Shown here one piece after another: positions 33,759 through 42,615 of a DNA stretch of 64,000 nucleotides. Numbering within the stretch: position 1 is the stretch's first letter; each line of letters starts with the position of its first letter. Both the position numbers and the translations under genes were made by a program. This DNA is from Candidatus Melainabacteria bacterium (lineage in GTDB: Bacteria > Cyanobacteriota > Vampirovibrionia > Gastranaerophilales > Gastranaerophilaceae). Where the stretch lies: the NCBI GenBank assembly GCA_003258795.1, contig QHMH01000008.1, forward strand, positions 80,422-144,421, written 5' to 3'. The notes under the pieces were generated by a model. That model ran no database searches, was not told the origin of the DNA, and saw only the letters and a program-made list of their open reading frames with translations.

Positions 33759-34538
33759 ATGAAAAAAAATCTTATTTTTTTATTAGTTGTTATTATTTTA
33801 AACCTTAACTTTGCTTTTGCTGGGACTATGCAAGGTGGTGTAGAAAAGGAAGTCATGGTTGGTGGTAACAAAATTTTCGATACTCAAACTAATATGCCGA
33901 TTGCTGGTGCAAAGGTTACATTGCCACTAAAAAATTTTATGACTGTAACTGATTCACAGGGTCGTTTTTCTCTTAATGCTGATATAAATGCTCCAACAAT
34001 ATTGTCTGTTGAAAAAGAAGGTTATAAACCCTTTTCTTTGACTGTTTCAAAAATTGCACCAGATGCTCCTTTAATTATTGGTATTGAAAAATCAGATGCC
34101 AAACAGATTTCCATTGATACAGAGCTTTATCATCTTGGTGATAACAGTTTTTCATATAATTCTGCCAATGCTGCTGATTTTCAAATTAGATCAATAGGTC
34201 CTTACTATTCGAAAAATTTTAATCTACCTAAAAACACAACAAAAGCGGCGCTTGTTATTGGTTCAATTATTGGACTTGATACAAAAATGGCAAAAGCTAT
34301 GGGACAAAACAAAATTGTGCAGGCCTATGCAAGTCCGGCAGAAGTGTTTTTTAACGGTGTTAAAGTCGCTGAAATTCAGTTGAATGGAGATGGACAAAGG
34401 ATTAAACTACCTTCAAATCTTATAAAGGCAGGTAGAAAAAATCAAATCACCATTAAAACTGGTCGTAATATGATGGCTTACGGTCAAGTTGATTATGATG
34501 ATATTGAAATTGCAAATTTATCTATTGAGGTCAATTAA
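33759..34538 (+). CDS. Exported protein with carboxypeptidase-regulatory-like (CarboxypepD_reg) domain
   Basis: A 260-aa secreted protein of unknown role. A Sec signal (residues about 1-22, ending AFA) precedes a beta-sandwich block: TNMPIAGAKVTLPLKNFMTVTDSQGRFSLNAD with the G-x-F-S-L pattern of carboxypeptidase regulatory-like domains. The C-terminal part (about 125-260) looks like a second beta-sandwich, perhaps a carbohydrate-binding fold. I chose the ATG at 33759 because the signal peptide begins there and a G-rich ribosome site lies upstream. It faces yidD with only 3 bases between stops. Confidence 0.65.
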   Translation: MKKNLIFLLVVIILNLNFAFAGTMQGGVEKEVMVGGNKIFDTQTNMPIAGAKVTLPLKNFMTVTDSQGRFSLNADINAPTILSVEKEGYKPFSLTVSKIAPDAPLIIGIEKSDAKQISIDTELYHLGDNSFSYNSANAADFQIRSIGPYYSKNFNLPKNTTKAALVIGSIIGLDTKMAKAMGQNKIVQAYASPAEVFFNGVKVAEIQLNGDGQRIKLPSNLIKAGRKNQITIKTGRNMMAYGQVDYDDIEIANLSIEVN

Positions 34539-34541
34539 AAT

Positions 34542-34751
34542 TTATTTTAGCGGATCATAGCCACCTGCATTTAGCGGGTGGCATCTGCATATTCTTTTTG
34601 CACCAAGCCAAAGTCCTTTAATTACACCATATTTTTCTATTGCTTGTTTTGTATATTCAGAACAAGTTGGTGTAAATCTGCAAACTGGTGGTGTTAGTGC
34701 AGAAAATTTTTGATAAATTTTTATAATACCCAAAAGAAATTTTTTTATCAT
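34542..34751 (-). CDS. yidD: Membrane protein insertion efficiency factor YidD
   Basis: A 69-aa YidD protein with the invariant cysteine-rich pattern: CRFTPTCSEYTKQAIEKYG (about 24-42), then RICRCHPLNAGGYDPL near the C-terminus. YidD helps YidC-dependent insertion of membrane proteins. It usually lies between rnpA and yidC, but here it lies 8 bases downstream of flhA, an unusual position. No Shine-Dalgarno is obvious, so translation may depend on flhA. Confidence 0.93.
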   Translation of the reverse strand: MIKKFLLGIIKIYQKFSALTPPVCRFTPTCSEYTKQAIEKYGVIKGLWLGAKRICRCHPLNAGGYDPLK

Positions 34752-34758
34752 AATTTAA

Positions 34759-36879
34759 TTATTCATCATCTCCGTAACTGCCTTGATAATCTTCTTGGTA
34801 TGTTTCTCCAATTGTATCTATTGCTTCAACCTTAATATCAGTAATCAATTCAGAATACGATATTACAACGATTGTTGGAATATGTCTTTCGAGAAGTTGA
34901 TAAAGAGGTAACCTTATTCTTGGAGAGCAGAGAATTACTGGTTGTCTTCCAATATTTTGGTGAGCCATCATCAATGTATGTGCAGTCGCTTCAATAAGTT
35001 CTTGTACTTGCATTGGGTTGAGCAAGAACATAGTACCAAGTTCTGTTCTTTGACAGCTATCATCAAGTGTTTTTTCCCATTCTGGTGAAAGTGTTAGGGC
35101 ATATAGAACTCTATCTTCTTGCACATTTGTAAGACAAATTTGTCTACCTAATGCTGCCCTCAAACGTTCTGACAAGATATCTGGTTCTTTTGAAAATCTT
35201 GCATAGTCGCACAACCTTTCAAAGATAAACATAATATCTTTGATTGAAACTTTTTCTTTGATTAGGTTTACAAAAATCTTTCTTAAATCACTTGTTGATA
35301 TTATCGCAGGAACAAGGTCATTTACAAGAGTAGGGTCTTGTGATCTTACAAGTTCCATCAACTTAAGAACGTCAGTTTTTGTCATTACATCATCAACATA
35401 TTTTCTCACTGATTCTTGTAAGTGGGTTATGATTACGTCAGTGGCACTTACAGCGAGAACTTCTCTTGTTTTTTGGGCATCTTCTTCTGAAATCCAATAT
35501 GCTTGAGTTTGATAAGTTGGGTCTACACCGATAATGGCATCTTCTGGAACATTCTTTCTTACTGCATCCCACTGATCAGCAAGTACCATATATTTTTTAG
35601 GATATACAAAACCTGTTGCTACAGTGTTACCTCTTATAGAAATTAAGTATTCTTCAGATTCCAAAGCTGATGAGTCCATAATTCTTATGTTTGGAATGAT
35701 ATAACCAAGTTCATCTGTTGTTCTTTGTCTTAGGGCTGCAATTTTAGCAAGCAATTGTCCATCTTGATCTGGGTCAGCAATACAAAGTAGTCCAGCACCA
35801 ACTTGCAAGCTTAAGACGTCAACACCCAATCTTTCATACATTCTGTTAGGGTTAACAAGTTCTTGCATATTTTGTTTAACATTTTCCAATTGTCCCAATT
35901 GGCTTTGTACATCTGCATTGACAAGTACAGAAAATCCGGATATAACCATCATTATTGTGAATATAAAGAATGGTAAGAATGGTAATCCTGTAATTGGACT
36001 TGACAACGCAATGAGGAATAAGAATGCACCTGCAAGGAACAAACTGTAAGGTTTATTGATAATTTGAGCAGAAATATCACCAGCCAATGAAGAAGCTTTT
36101 GCAGAAGAACGTGTCATTACGATACCTGCTGAAATTGACATCAAAAGAGAAGGCAACTGAGATGACAAACCATCACCGATTGTTAGGATTGTATATTTTG
36201 AAACTGCTTCTGCTGGGGACATTCCGTTCATCAAAACCCCAATAATCAAACCGCCAATGATGTTGATAAGTGTAATGATGATACCTGCCATAGTATCACC
36301 TTTTACAAACTTCATGGCACCATCCATAGAACCGTATAAGCTTGATTCTCTTTGCAAGTCTTCACGTCTTGAAACCGCTTCTTCTGGAGATATTAAACCT
36401 GCATTGAAGTCTGCATCAATTGTCATTTGTTTACCTGGCATAGCATCCAAGGCAAACCTTGCAGAAACTTCAGCAATACGTTCAGCACCCTTTGTGATAA
36501 CCATAAATTGTACAACTGTAATAATCAAAAATATTACACCACCAACAATCATGTTACCACCTGTTACGAAGTGTCCAAATGCCTCGACAACTTCTCCTGC
36601 ATCCCCTTTTGCCAAAATCAAACGAGTTGACGCAATACTCAAAACCAGTCGGAACATTGTCCCGATAAGAATAATTGAAGGAAATGCTGCCAATTCAAGA
36701 GGTTTTTGTACATAAATTGATATCATCAAAAGCAAAATTCCGAGAGTAATGTTCAAACTTATTGAAAAGTTTATAACCCAATTAGGCATCTCCATTAGAA
36801 GTATCAATACCAAGATCAATACAAAACATGCAAATAATATTTCTGTTACTGGATTTGAAGCGGGTTTTGCAGATGCCAT
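34759..36879 (-). CDS. flhA: Flagellar export apparatus protein FlhA
   Basis: The export-gate protein of the flagellar type III system, 706 aa. The first roughly 320 residues hold eight predicted membrane helices and the FHIPEP-family signature with SSLYGSMDGAMKFVKGDTMAGI. The C-terminal cytosolic domain (about 360-690) docks chaperone-substrate complexes. GGGAG precedes the ATG. It lies directly after fliH (1-base gap), forming the run fliE-fliF-FliG-position gene-fliH-flhA. Full length argues for a working export gate. Confidence 0.96.
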   Translation of the reverse strand: MASAKPASNPVTEILFACFVLILVLILLMEMPNWVINFSISLNITLGILLLMISIYVQKPLELAAFPSIILIGTMFRLVLSIASTRLILAKGDAGEVVEAFGHFVTGGNMIVGGVIFLIITVVQFMVITKGAERIAEVSARFALDAMPGKQMTIDADFNAGLISPEEAVSRREDLQRESSLYGSMDGAMKFVKGDTMAGIIITLINIIGGLIIGVLMNGMSPAEAVSKYTILTIGDGLSSQLPSLLMSISAGIVMTRSSAKASSLAGDISAQIINKPYSLFLAGAFLFLIALSSPITGLPFLPFFIFTIMMVISGFSVLVNADVQSQLGQLENVKQNMQELVNPNRMYERLGVDVLSLQVGAGLLCIADPDQDGQLLAKIAALRQRTTDELGYIIPNIRIMDSSALESEEYLISIRGNTVATGFVYPKKYMVLADQWDAVRKNVPEDAIIGVDPTYQTQAYWISEEDAQKTREVLAVSATDVIITHLQESVRKYVDDVMTKTDVLKLMELVRSQDPTLVNDLVPAIISTSDLRKIFVNLIKEKVSIKDIMFIFERLCDYARFSKEPDILSERLRAALGRQICLTNVQEDRVLYALTLSPEWEKTLDDSCQRTELGTMFLLNPMQVQELIEATAHTLMMAHQNIGRQPVILCSPRIRLPLYQLLERHIPTIVVISYSELITDIKVEAIDTIGETYQEDYQGSYGDDE

Positions 36880-36880
36880 T

Positions 36881-37591
36881 TTATACTCCCTTTAGTGCTT
36901 CTTTTATTATATCAAATTGTGTCGGAATTGTCGCATCAATTACACCATTTAATGTGTGTATTACCGCATCCCCGACCTCAAGCGATTCGTCACCAATGAT
37001 GTTGACTTTTGCTTCTGATCCCAATCCGTGAAGATAGTCAGGAACTTCAGCCTTTAATAAATCAACTTCTATTGGATTAACATTTATGTTAATTTTTGGT
37101 TCTTCAATAGACAAGCCATCAAGAATTTCAAATATTATATTAAGTATAACTTGTGGGTCTTGCTCTATTTCTTTTTTTACAACTTTTTGAGCTATATCTA
37201 TTGATATTTCCAAAATTTTTGGTGCTAAAACTTGATAAATTTCTTGCTTTGCATCAATAAAACCTTGAAGCGTTTCTCTCAATGTTTCTAAATCTTCATT
37301 TGCTTTTTGAATTCCAGACTCATATCCTTCTTTTTGTGCATTTGCTCTAATAGTTTCAGCTTCCTCTTGAGCTCTTGATACGAGATTTCTATCATCAATT
37401 CTGCGATATCCTCTGCGACGTTCACCTCTACGTTTTTCTTTTCTCTGTGAAAAGTCAATATTGTCGAGGTTAAATAAGTCGCTACTTTGAGCTAACTCTT
37501 CATCCAAAGTTGGAGCTTTTTCAACAACTTTTTCTTCTTTATTTTCTTCAATATTTTCTTTTTTTATTTCGTTTCGTTTTTTTATTATCAT
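36881..37591 (-). CDS. fliH: FliH-like flagellar export ATPase regulator
   Basis: A 236-aa protein with a charged N-terminal region (RRKEKRRGERRRGYRR-like), a coiled coil (about 75-125, with ARAQEEAETIRANAQKEGYESG) and a C-terminal FliH/YscL/V-type ATPase E-subunit domain (LEISIDIAQKVVKKEIEQDP, about 140-160; DESLEVGDAVIHTLNGVIDAT near the end). It would hold the ATPase FliI near the gate. It overlaps the preceding gene by 4 bases (ATGA) and is followed by flhA. FliI is not in the window. Confidence 0.82.
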   Translation of the reverse strand: MIIKKRNEIKKENIEENKEEKVVEKAPTLDEELAQSSDLFNLDNIDFSQRKEKRRGERRRGYRRIDDRNLVSRAQEEAETIRANAQKEGYESGIQKANEDLETLRETLQGFIDAKQEIYQVLAPKILEISIDIAQKVVKKEIEQDPQVILNIIFEILDGLSIEEPKININVNPIEVDLLKAEVPDYLHGLGSEAKVNIIGDESLEVGDAVIHTLNGVIDATIPTQFDIIKEALKGV

Positions 37592-38556
37592 AAGATTTTT
37601 TCTTCTAAATGTTGTAATATAATATTTGCAACTTTTGGTGATATATCAATACATTCCCCTATTGTAGCTTTTTTTACAAAGTCTTTAACAATACTTCTTT
37701 CTTGTTTAACCATTCTCAAAAGTGGTTCTTTTCCTATTTTATTTGTCAAAACTTTCATTTTTGAAAGTATTTTTGAAGGACTAATTTGTTTTGCTTCTGG
37801 CAAGTTCATTCTAATTTCTTGCAAATACTTCATAGTATTTCTTATGTCTATTTTCCTATTCAAATCAGGCATTTGTATATATTGAAGTATCTCGTCAGCG
37901 TCACTGTCATCAAATTTTGTAAGAATAGCCTTAACCTTGTCTTCTTCTACATTTTTGAGCAAAAGAGCTAATGTCGCAAGTTTTAAATCTTTAACGCCAG
38001 ATGGTGCTGGAGTATTTTGAGCATTTCCTTGCTCCGCAGCTTGTTTTTCTTGTTCAGCCTGAATTTCTGCCATCATCTTGTCGATGTTTGACTGCTCAAG
38101 TGCTCTTTTTTGAACGTCAGCATCAATTACATTACGCTTTAATAAATCTTCAATAGCTGACTCATAAGATTTTTTTACGTGATGCTCTACAAGTTTTAAA
38201 ATTTCATCTTGATCTACATTTTGAGATATTGTTTGTTTTGCTATTTCAAAAATTGTAAATGCAATTTTTTTCATAACTGCATCCCAATAATCTGGCAAAA
38301 TGCCGGATCTTATAAGGTCTATTGACTTGTGAAAAGACCACTCTGCAATAATTTGTGTTAAAAACATTGCTTGATCAATATTAAAGTTCAGCTTTGGATC
38401 ATTGCAAACGGCTTCTGCACTCATAGATGCAAAGTTTTTTATTGTGTTAAAAACATAAGTTTTTTGGAATGGTTGAAATTCTGCAGGAATAAGCTCTTGA
38501 GCTTGCGTTGCAAGATCATTAGCAAATGTTTTATAATCAAACCCTTCTGTAGGCAT
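37588..38556 (-). CDS. Protein in the FliG position of the flagellar operon; identity uncertain
   Basis: A 322-aa predicted helical protein located where fliG normally lies, between fliF and fliH. The C-terminal half (about 185-320) has ARM-like repeats, for example KLATLALLLKNVEEDKVKA and FDDSDADEILQYI, loosely like FliG middle domains. However, the FliG EHPQ motif and the charged torque helix of the C-terminal domain are not visible. A roughly 35-residue Ala/Gln-rich linker (about 150-180) separates halves. It may be a strongly diverged switch protein or a substitute. GGGAGAAGGGA provides a good ribosome site. Confidence 0.5.
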   Translation of the reverse strand: MPTEGFDYKTFANDLATQAQELIPAEFQPFQKTYVFNTIKNFASMSAEAVCNDPKLNFNIDQAMFLTQIIAEWSFHKSIDLIRSGILPDYWDAVMKKIAFTIFEIAKQTISQNVDQDEILKLVEHHVKKSYESAIEDLLKRNVIDADVQKRALEQSNIDKMMAEIQAEQEKQAAEQGNAQNTPAPSGVKDLKLATLALLLKNVEEDKVKAILTKFDDSDADEILQYIQMPDLNRKIDIRNTMKYLQEIRMNLPEAKQISPSKILSKMKVLTNKIGKEPLLRMVKQERSIVKDFVKKATIGECIDISPKVANIILQHLEEKIL

Positions 38557-38575
38557 TCCCTTCTCCCAAAACTAA

Positions 38576-40216
38576 CTATGCTTTTTCAATCCAATTCTTA
38601 ATCTTTTCGCCCAATTCTTCTTCATCTACATCTTCCATATCAGATTGTAATTCTGAAACGGCTTCATTAAATTCAGCAGGTACATTAAATGATTCTTGTT
38701 GCTTTTGTTCCAAAAGTCCTTGTGCCATTTGATTTTGTTTTTCGTACAATTCCATTGCTTTTTGATTAACGTTTTGAATCATTTCGTCTTGTTGTTGAGC
38801 TTTTTCTTCCAATTTCATCAACTCTTCAGCTTGTTGTTTTTGCGCTATTTTGTTTTTGTGAGAAATGTATTTCAAACCTCCAACAAGTCCAGCACCACCA
38901 ATAACTAACAGTAACCACCATGGATTGCCGCTTTCATTTGGAACTGGCAAGTTTGCCGGTTTATCTGATGCAAGGAATGGGTCAATAGAGTCAGATAATG
39001 CTATTGTTACGTTATCTATACTTACTTTTGGACCTGCTGCATTTGCAACAAGTTCTTTTATTTCATCAAGAGTTGTTTCTGCTGGTAATGCACTCTTTTC
39101 AAGTGTTACTGCTACTGAAACTTCTTCTATTGCTCCAACAGAACTATATTCATTTGTTTGTGTCTTAGATACTCCATATTGAGTTTCTGTCGCAGAACGT
39201 TCATAACTTTTTGATTGAGAAGTAGAATTACCTTGAGTTGTAATTCCTCGTTGTAATGATCTTGGTAATGATACACTAACTGCTCCTCCTGGGGCTGCTG
39301 ATGTTCCTTGAGATTTGTCACCTAAACCTTCTCTGAATATTTGTTCGTTTACGGCAGTTTTTTTTGTTGGATCGTATGTAATGCTTGAACGTTCTATTGG
39401 AGATTGTCTTAATGATGTACTTACTGTTACTACAAAGTTTCCTTTTCCAATAAGTTTATCCAATTGAGCGTTAATTTTTTGTTGCATATATTTGTCGTTT
39501 TCTTTTGAACGCTCAACCATTTCATCACCACTATCCATAATGCTTGAATATACATTACCGTTAGTATCTGTTATTGAAATGTTTTCTGCTTCCAAACCTG
39601 TTACACTGCCTAATAATAGGTTTGTAATTGCTTTTACCTTCAATGCATCAAGTTTATCTCCGCTCGGAATAGTTATTTGAACAGTTGCTGTTATTGGTTT
39701 TTGCATTGAAGAAAACATTGTTTGTTCAGGAATAGAAATAAATACAGATGCATTTTCAATCGGAGGAATTTTTCTGATTAACCTTGATAATTCTCCGTTT
39801 ATAGCTCTTGCAAGTCTTATTCTTTTGTCTTCTTTTGTTGATGTAAAATCTCCTTTGTCAAAAATCTCCAAACCTACATTTTGATCAACCAAACCACTTT
39901 TGACAATTGCAAGATATACTCTATCTCTTTGAGATGGTGTATAGTCCTTAATGTATAGTGTTGATTTAGAACCATCCATTTTTCTGTAAACTGTAATACC
40001 TTCTCTTGCAAGAAGCGCTTGGACTTCTATAACTTTTCCGATATTATCTGTTGTAAACAAATCTAAAGGTTCTTTTATAACTTTTTCTTTAGGTGTTGAA
40101 GCTGAATTTGAAGCTCCAACCAGAGCAAGTGTCAATATCAAGGCAAAAACGACAACTACACCTGCGATTGCCGAATATAATATTGTTTTATTTTCAAGTA
40201 ATTTTTTAAAATCCAT
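38576..40216 (-). CDS. fliF: Flagellar MS-ring protein FliF
   Basis: Forms the MS ring in the inner membrane. The 546-aa protein has an N-terminal helix (about 12-34), the YscJ/FliF ring-building domain (LLAREGITVYRK, then TPSQRDRVYLAI and RIRLARAINGELSRLI), the FliF C-domain (QLDKLIGKGNFVVTVS), and a second helix (NPWWLLLVIGGAGLVGGL, about 430-450). The Gln/Glu-rich cytosolic tail ends in an acidic segment that normally binds FliG. Length is near normal. It lies between fliE and the FliG-position gene. Confidence 0.94.
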   Translation of the reverse strand: MDFKKLLENKTILYSAIAGVVVVFALILTLALVGASNSASTPKEKVIKEPLDLFTTDNIGKVIEVQALLAREGITVYRKMDGSKSTLYIKDYTPSQRDRVYLAIVKSGLVDQNVGLEIFDKGDFTSTKEDKRIRLARAINGELSRLIRKIPPIENASVFISIPEQTMFSSMQKPITATVQITIPSGDKLDALKVKAITNLLLGSVTGLEAENISITDTNGNVYSSIMDSGDEMVERSKENDKYMQQKINAQLDKLIGKGNFVVTVSTSLRQSPIERSSITYDPTKKTAVNEQIFREGLGDKSQGTSAAPGGAVSVSLPRSLQRGITTQGNSTSQSKSYERSATETQYGVSKTQTNEYSSVGAIEEVSVAVTLEKSALPAETTLDEIKELVANAAGPKVSIDNVTIALSDSIDPFLASDKPANLPVPNESGNPWWLLLVIGGAGLVGGLKYISHKNKIAQKQQAEELMKLEEKAQQQDEMIQNVNQKAMELYEKQNQMAQGLLEQKQQESFNVPAEFNEAVSELQSDMEDVDEEELGEKIKNWIEKA

Positions 40217-40303
40217 TTTGCTTTAACTATCCCTACTTTAAATTTGCAAAAACTCAATAATACATTATACACCTGTTTAACAAAAATGGCATGAATGTTA
40301 AGA

Positions 40304-40636
40304 TTATACAGAAATTTGTGATATTTTTTCGTAAGCTTGTATAACTTTTGACGTAATTTGAGTTGCGAGAGTTACCGTCATTTCAGCCTTTGCTATTGCA
40401 GTTGTAATGTCGTGTACATCAACATCTCCAGTGCCATTCATTGCATCATTAAGCAATTTATCTGGAGCGTTCATATCCTTATTCAATGCTGTTGTTACAT
40501 CGCTTAACACATCTTTAAAAGACGTGTTTTTTACATCATCACTTTTAAGCATTTTTGATTGAAATGATGTTGCAAAATATGGATTATTTTCTACTCTACC
40601 TTTTATGAAAAAATTTTTATTGAAACCCTGTACCAT
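40304..40636 (-). CDS. fliE: Flagellar hook-basal body protein FliE
   Basis: A 110-aa FliE that joins the MS ring to the rod. The C-terminal two-thirds matches the family: SFKDVLSDVTTALNKD, then GTGDVDVHDITTAIAKAEMTVTLATQITSKVIQAYEKI in pieces, with the conserved V-H-D-x-x-x-A-x-x-x-A pattern. GGAGGAAGG is a strong ribosome site before the ATG. It is the first gene of this flagellar run, about 90 bases ahead of fliF. Confidence 0.92.
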   Translation of the reverse strand: MVQGFNKNFFIKGRVENNPYFATSFQSKMLKSDDVKNTSFKDVLSDVTTALNKDMNAPDKLLNDAMNGTGDVDVHDITTAIAKAEMTVTLATQITSKVIQAYEKISQISV

Positions 40637-40755
40637 TTTACCTTCCTCCAGTTTTGTTACTCTATTAAACCCTAAATCTTTCTATTTGAAATCCTCTGAT
40701 TGATATAAAAATTTAAAGATAGGCATGATTTTTTTAACGATTTTTAAAAAAAAAT

Positions 40756-40790
40756 CAACAAAAAATGAACTCTAATGAGTTCATCTTTTT
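40756..40790. terminator. Terminator after infC
   Basis: An eight-bp stem ATGAACTC/GAGTTCAT (40765-40772 and 40777-40784), loop TAAT, with an A run on the left and T run on the right. On the minus strand it ends the infC transcript before fliE. Confidence 0.82.
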
Positions 40791-40814
40791 GTTTTTGTCT
40801 AACTATATATAGAG

Positions 40815-41336
40815 TTATTGTGGAGCAAGGAACAATACAACGTTTCTTCCTTCAAACTGAGGTTTTTTCTCTATTTGAACAGGAGAACCTTCTAAATCCT
40901 TGACAAATCTCTCTAAAAGTTCAAAAGCCAAAGCAGAGTGTTGCATTTCACGTCCCCTCAACATAACAACAACTTTAACTTTGTTACCTTGAGCAATAAA
41001 TTTTTGGATATTTTTAACTCTTACTTGATAATCGTGAACATCGATTTTATATCTAACTTTTACTTCTTTTATTTCAACGTTATGTTGTTTCTTTTTTGCT
41101 TCTTTAATTTTTTTCTCGTTTTCATAACGATATTTGCCGTAATCTAAAATTTTTGCAACTGGAGGTTCTTGATTTGGACTAATGATGATTAAATCTAAAT
41201 CTTCATCATGTGCCATTTGAAGAGCTTGTGAAGTTGGAACAACTCCTCTGTTTTCTCCTGTACTGTCAATAAGTCTAACCTCTTTTGAACGAATTTTCTC
41301 ATTCATTAACGGCTTGTTTTTTTCATCGATTGCTAT
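40815..41336 (-). CDS. infC: Translation initiation factor IF-3, probable ATA start
   Basis: IF-3 keeps ribosomal subunits apart and checks the start codon. The N-domain (NEKIRSKEVRLID, then EPPVAKILDYGKYRYE) and C-domain (HDYQVRVKNIQKFI, VMLRGREMQHSALA) are complete. An ATG at 41306 would give 163 aa but has no ribosome site. AAGGAG (41349-41344) lies seven bases from an in-frame ATA at 41336, giving 173 aa with the usual N-terminal extension. Rare starts are known for infC, where IF-3 rejects its own start. rpmI and rplT, usual neighbours, are absent. Confidence 0.93.
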   Translation of the reverse strand: MAIDEKNKPLMNEKIRSKEVRLIDSTGENRGVVPTSQALQMAHDEDLDLIIISPNQEPPVAKILDYGKYRYENEKKIKEAKKKQHNVEIKEVKVRYKIDVHDYQVRVKNIQKFIAQGNKVKVVVMLRGREMQHSALAFELLERFVKDLEGSPVQIEKKPQFEGRNVVLFLAPQ

Positions 41337-41419
41337 GGCTTTTCTCCTTATTTTTGTGTGACTTTTTTACAATGATACCATAAAGAATGGCGATATTGCA
41401 ATAATTTGCAATAAAATTT

Positions 41420-41953
41420 TTAGTAATCTCCGACTTGATTTTCATCATCAGAATCTTTTAATGATGACAAATCTTCACTATATTTTGAGTCGAAATCTTC
41501 TGGAAGCATATCTGAATCAGGCCAAACAGTATCTTCATCAAATCTACAAGCATTAAGGTTTATAGCAGATGACAAATCAGAGTTTTCCAAATCTGTTTCT
41601 TGGAAAATACCGCCAGCCATGTCTGATTCTGAAAAATTGCAATAATTTACTTTAGCATAACTGTAATCTGCTCCAGTTAGAAGTGCTTCAGAAAAATCGC
41701 ATTCAACAAGATTTGCTCTTGTAAAATCTGCAGAAGTTAAATCTGTATTTTTGAAATTAACTTCTGTTAAATGAGAATCTGCAAATGAACTTCCGTTCAA
41801 ATCTACGTCTTCAAAATTAACATTTTCTAATGTCAGAGAGCTGAAATCTGATTCGCTCAAATCAACTTCTTCACTTTGTTGAGATTTCCACTCATTAAAT
41901 TTTTCAGGTGAATTTACTACCAAGTCATACAAGTCTTCTTTTGTGTAAGTCAT
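41420..41953 (-). CDS. Cytoplasmic pentapeptide-repeat protein
   Basis: A 177-aa protein with about 14 consecutive A(D/N)LXX-like repeats (about residues 30-130; for example FSSLTLENVNFEDVDLNGSS), forming a right-handed quadrilateral beta-helix. No signal peptide is present, unlike the pentapeptide protein at 56.3 kb. The C-terminal tail is very acidic. It follows the LuxR-type regulator gene by about 20 bases on the same strand, so it may be cotranscribed with the signalling genes. Function is unknown; such proteins can bind or mimic DNA. Confidence 0.8.
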   Translation of the reverse strand: MTYTKEDLYDLVVNSPEKFNEWKSQQSEEVDLSESDFSSLTLENVNFEDVDLNGSSFADSHLTEVNFKNTDLTSADFTRANLVECDFSEALLTGADYSYAKVNYCNFSESDMAGGIFQETDLENSDLSSAINLNACRFDEDTVWPDSDMLPEDFDSKYSEDLSSLKDSDDENQVGDY

Positions 41954-41973
41954 TTTGCTCTCCTATTATACTT

Positions 41974-42615
41974 TTAAACGATGTTATTTTTAAAGGCTTT
42001 AACAGCTGCCTGTAATCTATCTTCCACTTCGAGTTTTTGCAAAATATTAGCGACGTGGGCTTTTGTTGTGTTAATGCTAACAAACAATTTTTTTGCAATT
42101 TCGCTATTGCTACAACCTTCAGTTATTAGTTTAAGAATTTGTTTTTCACGAGAGGTCAAATTATAGTCATTTTTTGAGGATAATCCAGAATTTGCGCCCG
42201 CAAATGTTGCCGCTTTCAAAACAAATTGAGCGATACTTGGGTCAAACCAAGCAGCTCCTTCTGATACTGAGGATACGACTTCTGCCAATCTCGATAGGTT
42301 TATTTCCTTTGAGCAGTAAGCGTTTACACCAGCTTTAAGGCTGTCTATGACCTCTTGCTCTTCATTGTGAGATGTTAACATTATAATTTTTATTTCTGGA
42401 TTTAATTTTTTGATAGTTCTGGTTGCATCAATGCCATTCATTTTTGGTAATCCCAAGTCCATAATTACCAAGTCAATCTTGTTATTTGCTACTATTTCAA
42501 TTGCTTTTTCAGCATTCTCAGCTTCATAAACAACAAAATCACCACCATCAAAGGTTGTTTTTAAACCGAACCTCGTTAACTCATGATCTTCGACTATTAA
42601 AATATTCTTTTTCAC
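41974..42615 (-). CDS. NarL/LuxR-type response regulator
   Basis: A 213-aa two-component regulator. The receiver domain (1-120) has the acidic pair near EDHELTRFG, the phospho-Asp in LVIMDLGLPKMNG (about 53) and Lys in AYCSKE. The LuxR helix-turn-helix (about 145-210) is LTSREKQILKLITEGCSNSEIAKKLFVSINTTKAHV in pieces. The start is GTG, overlapping the stop of the TPR gene by one base. No histidine kinase is adjacent, so its partner is elsewhere. Confidence 0.92.
   Translation of the reverse strand: MKKNILIVEDHELTRFGLKTTFDGGDFVVYEAENAEKAIEIVANNKIDLVIMDLGLPKMNGIDATRTIKKLNPEIKIIMLTSHNEEQEVIDSLKAGVNAYCSKEINLSRLAEVVSSVSEGAAWFDPSIAQFVLKAATFAGANSGLSSKNDYNLTSREKQILKLITEGCSNSEIAKKLFVSINTTKAHVANILQKLEVEDRLQAAVKAFKNNIV

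Noticed and set aside
40637..40814. rpmI and rplT after infC
   Set aside because: The usual partners of infC are not present; the gene is followed by a terminator and fliE.
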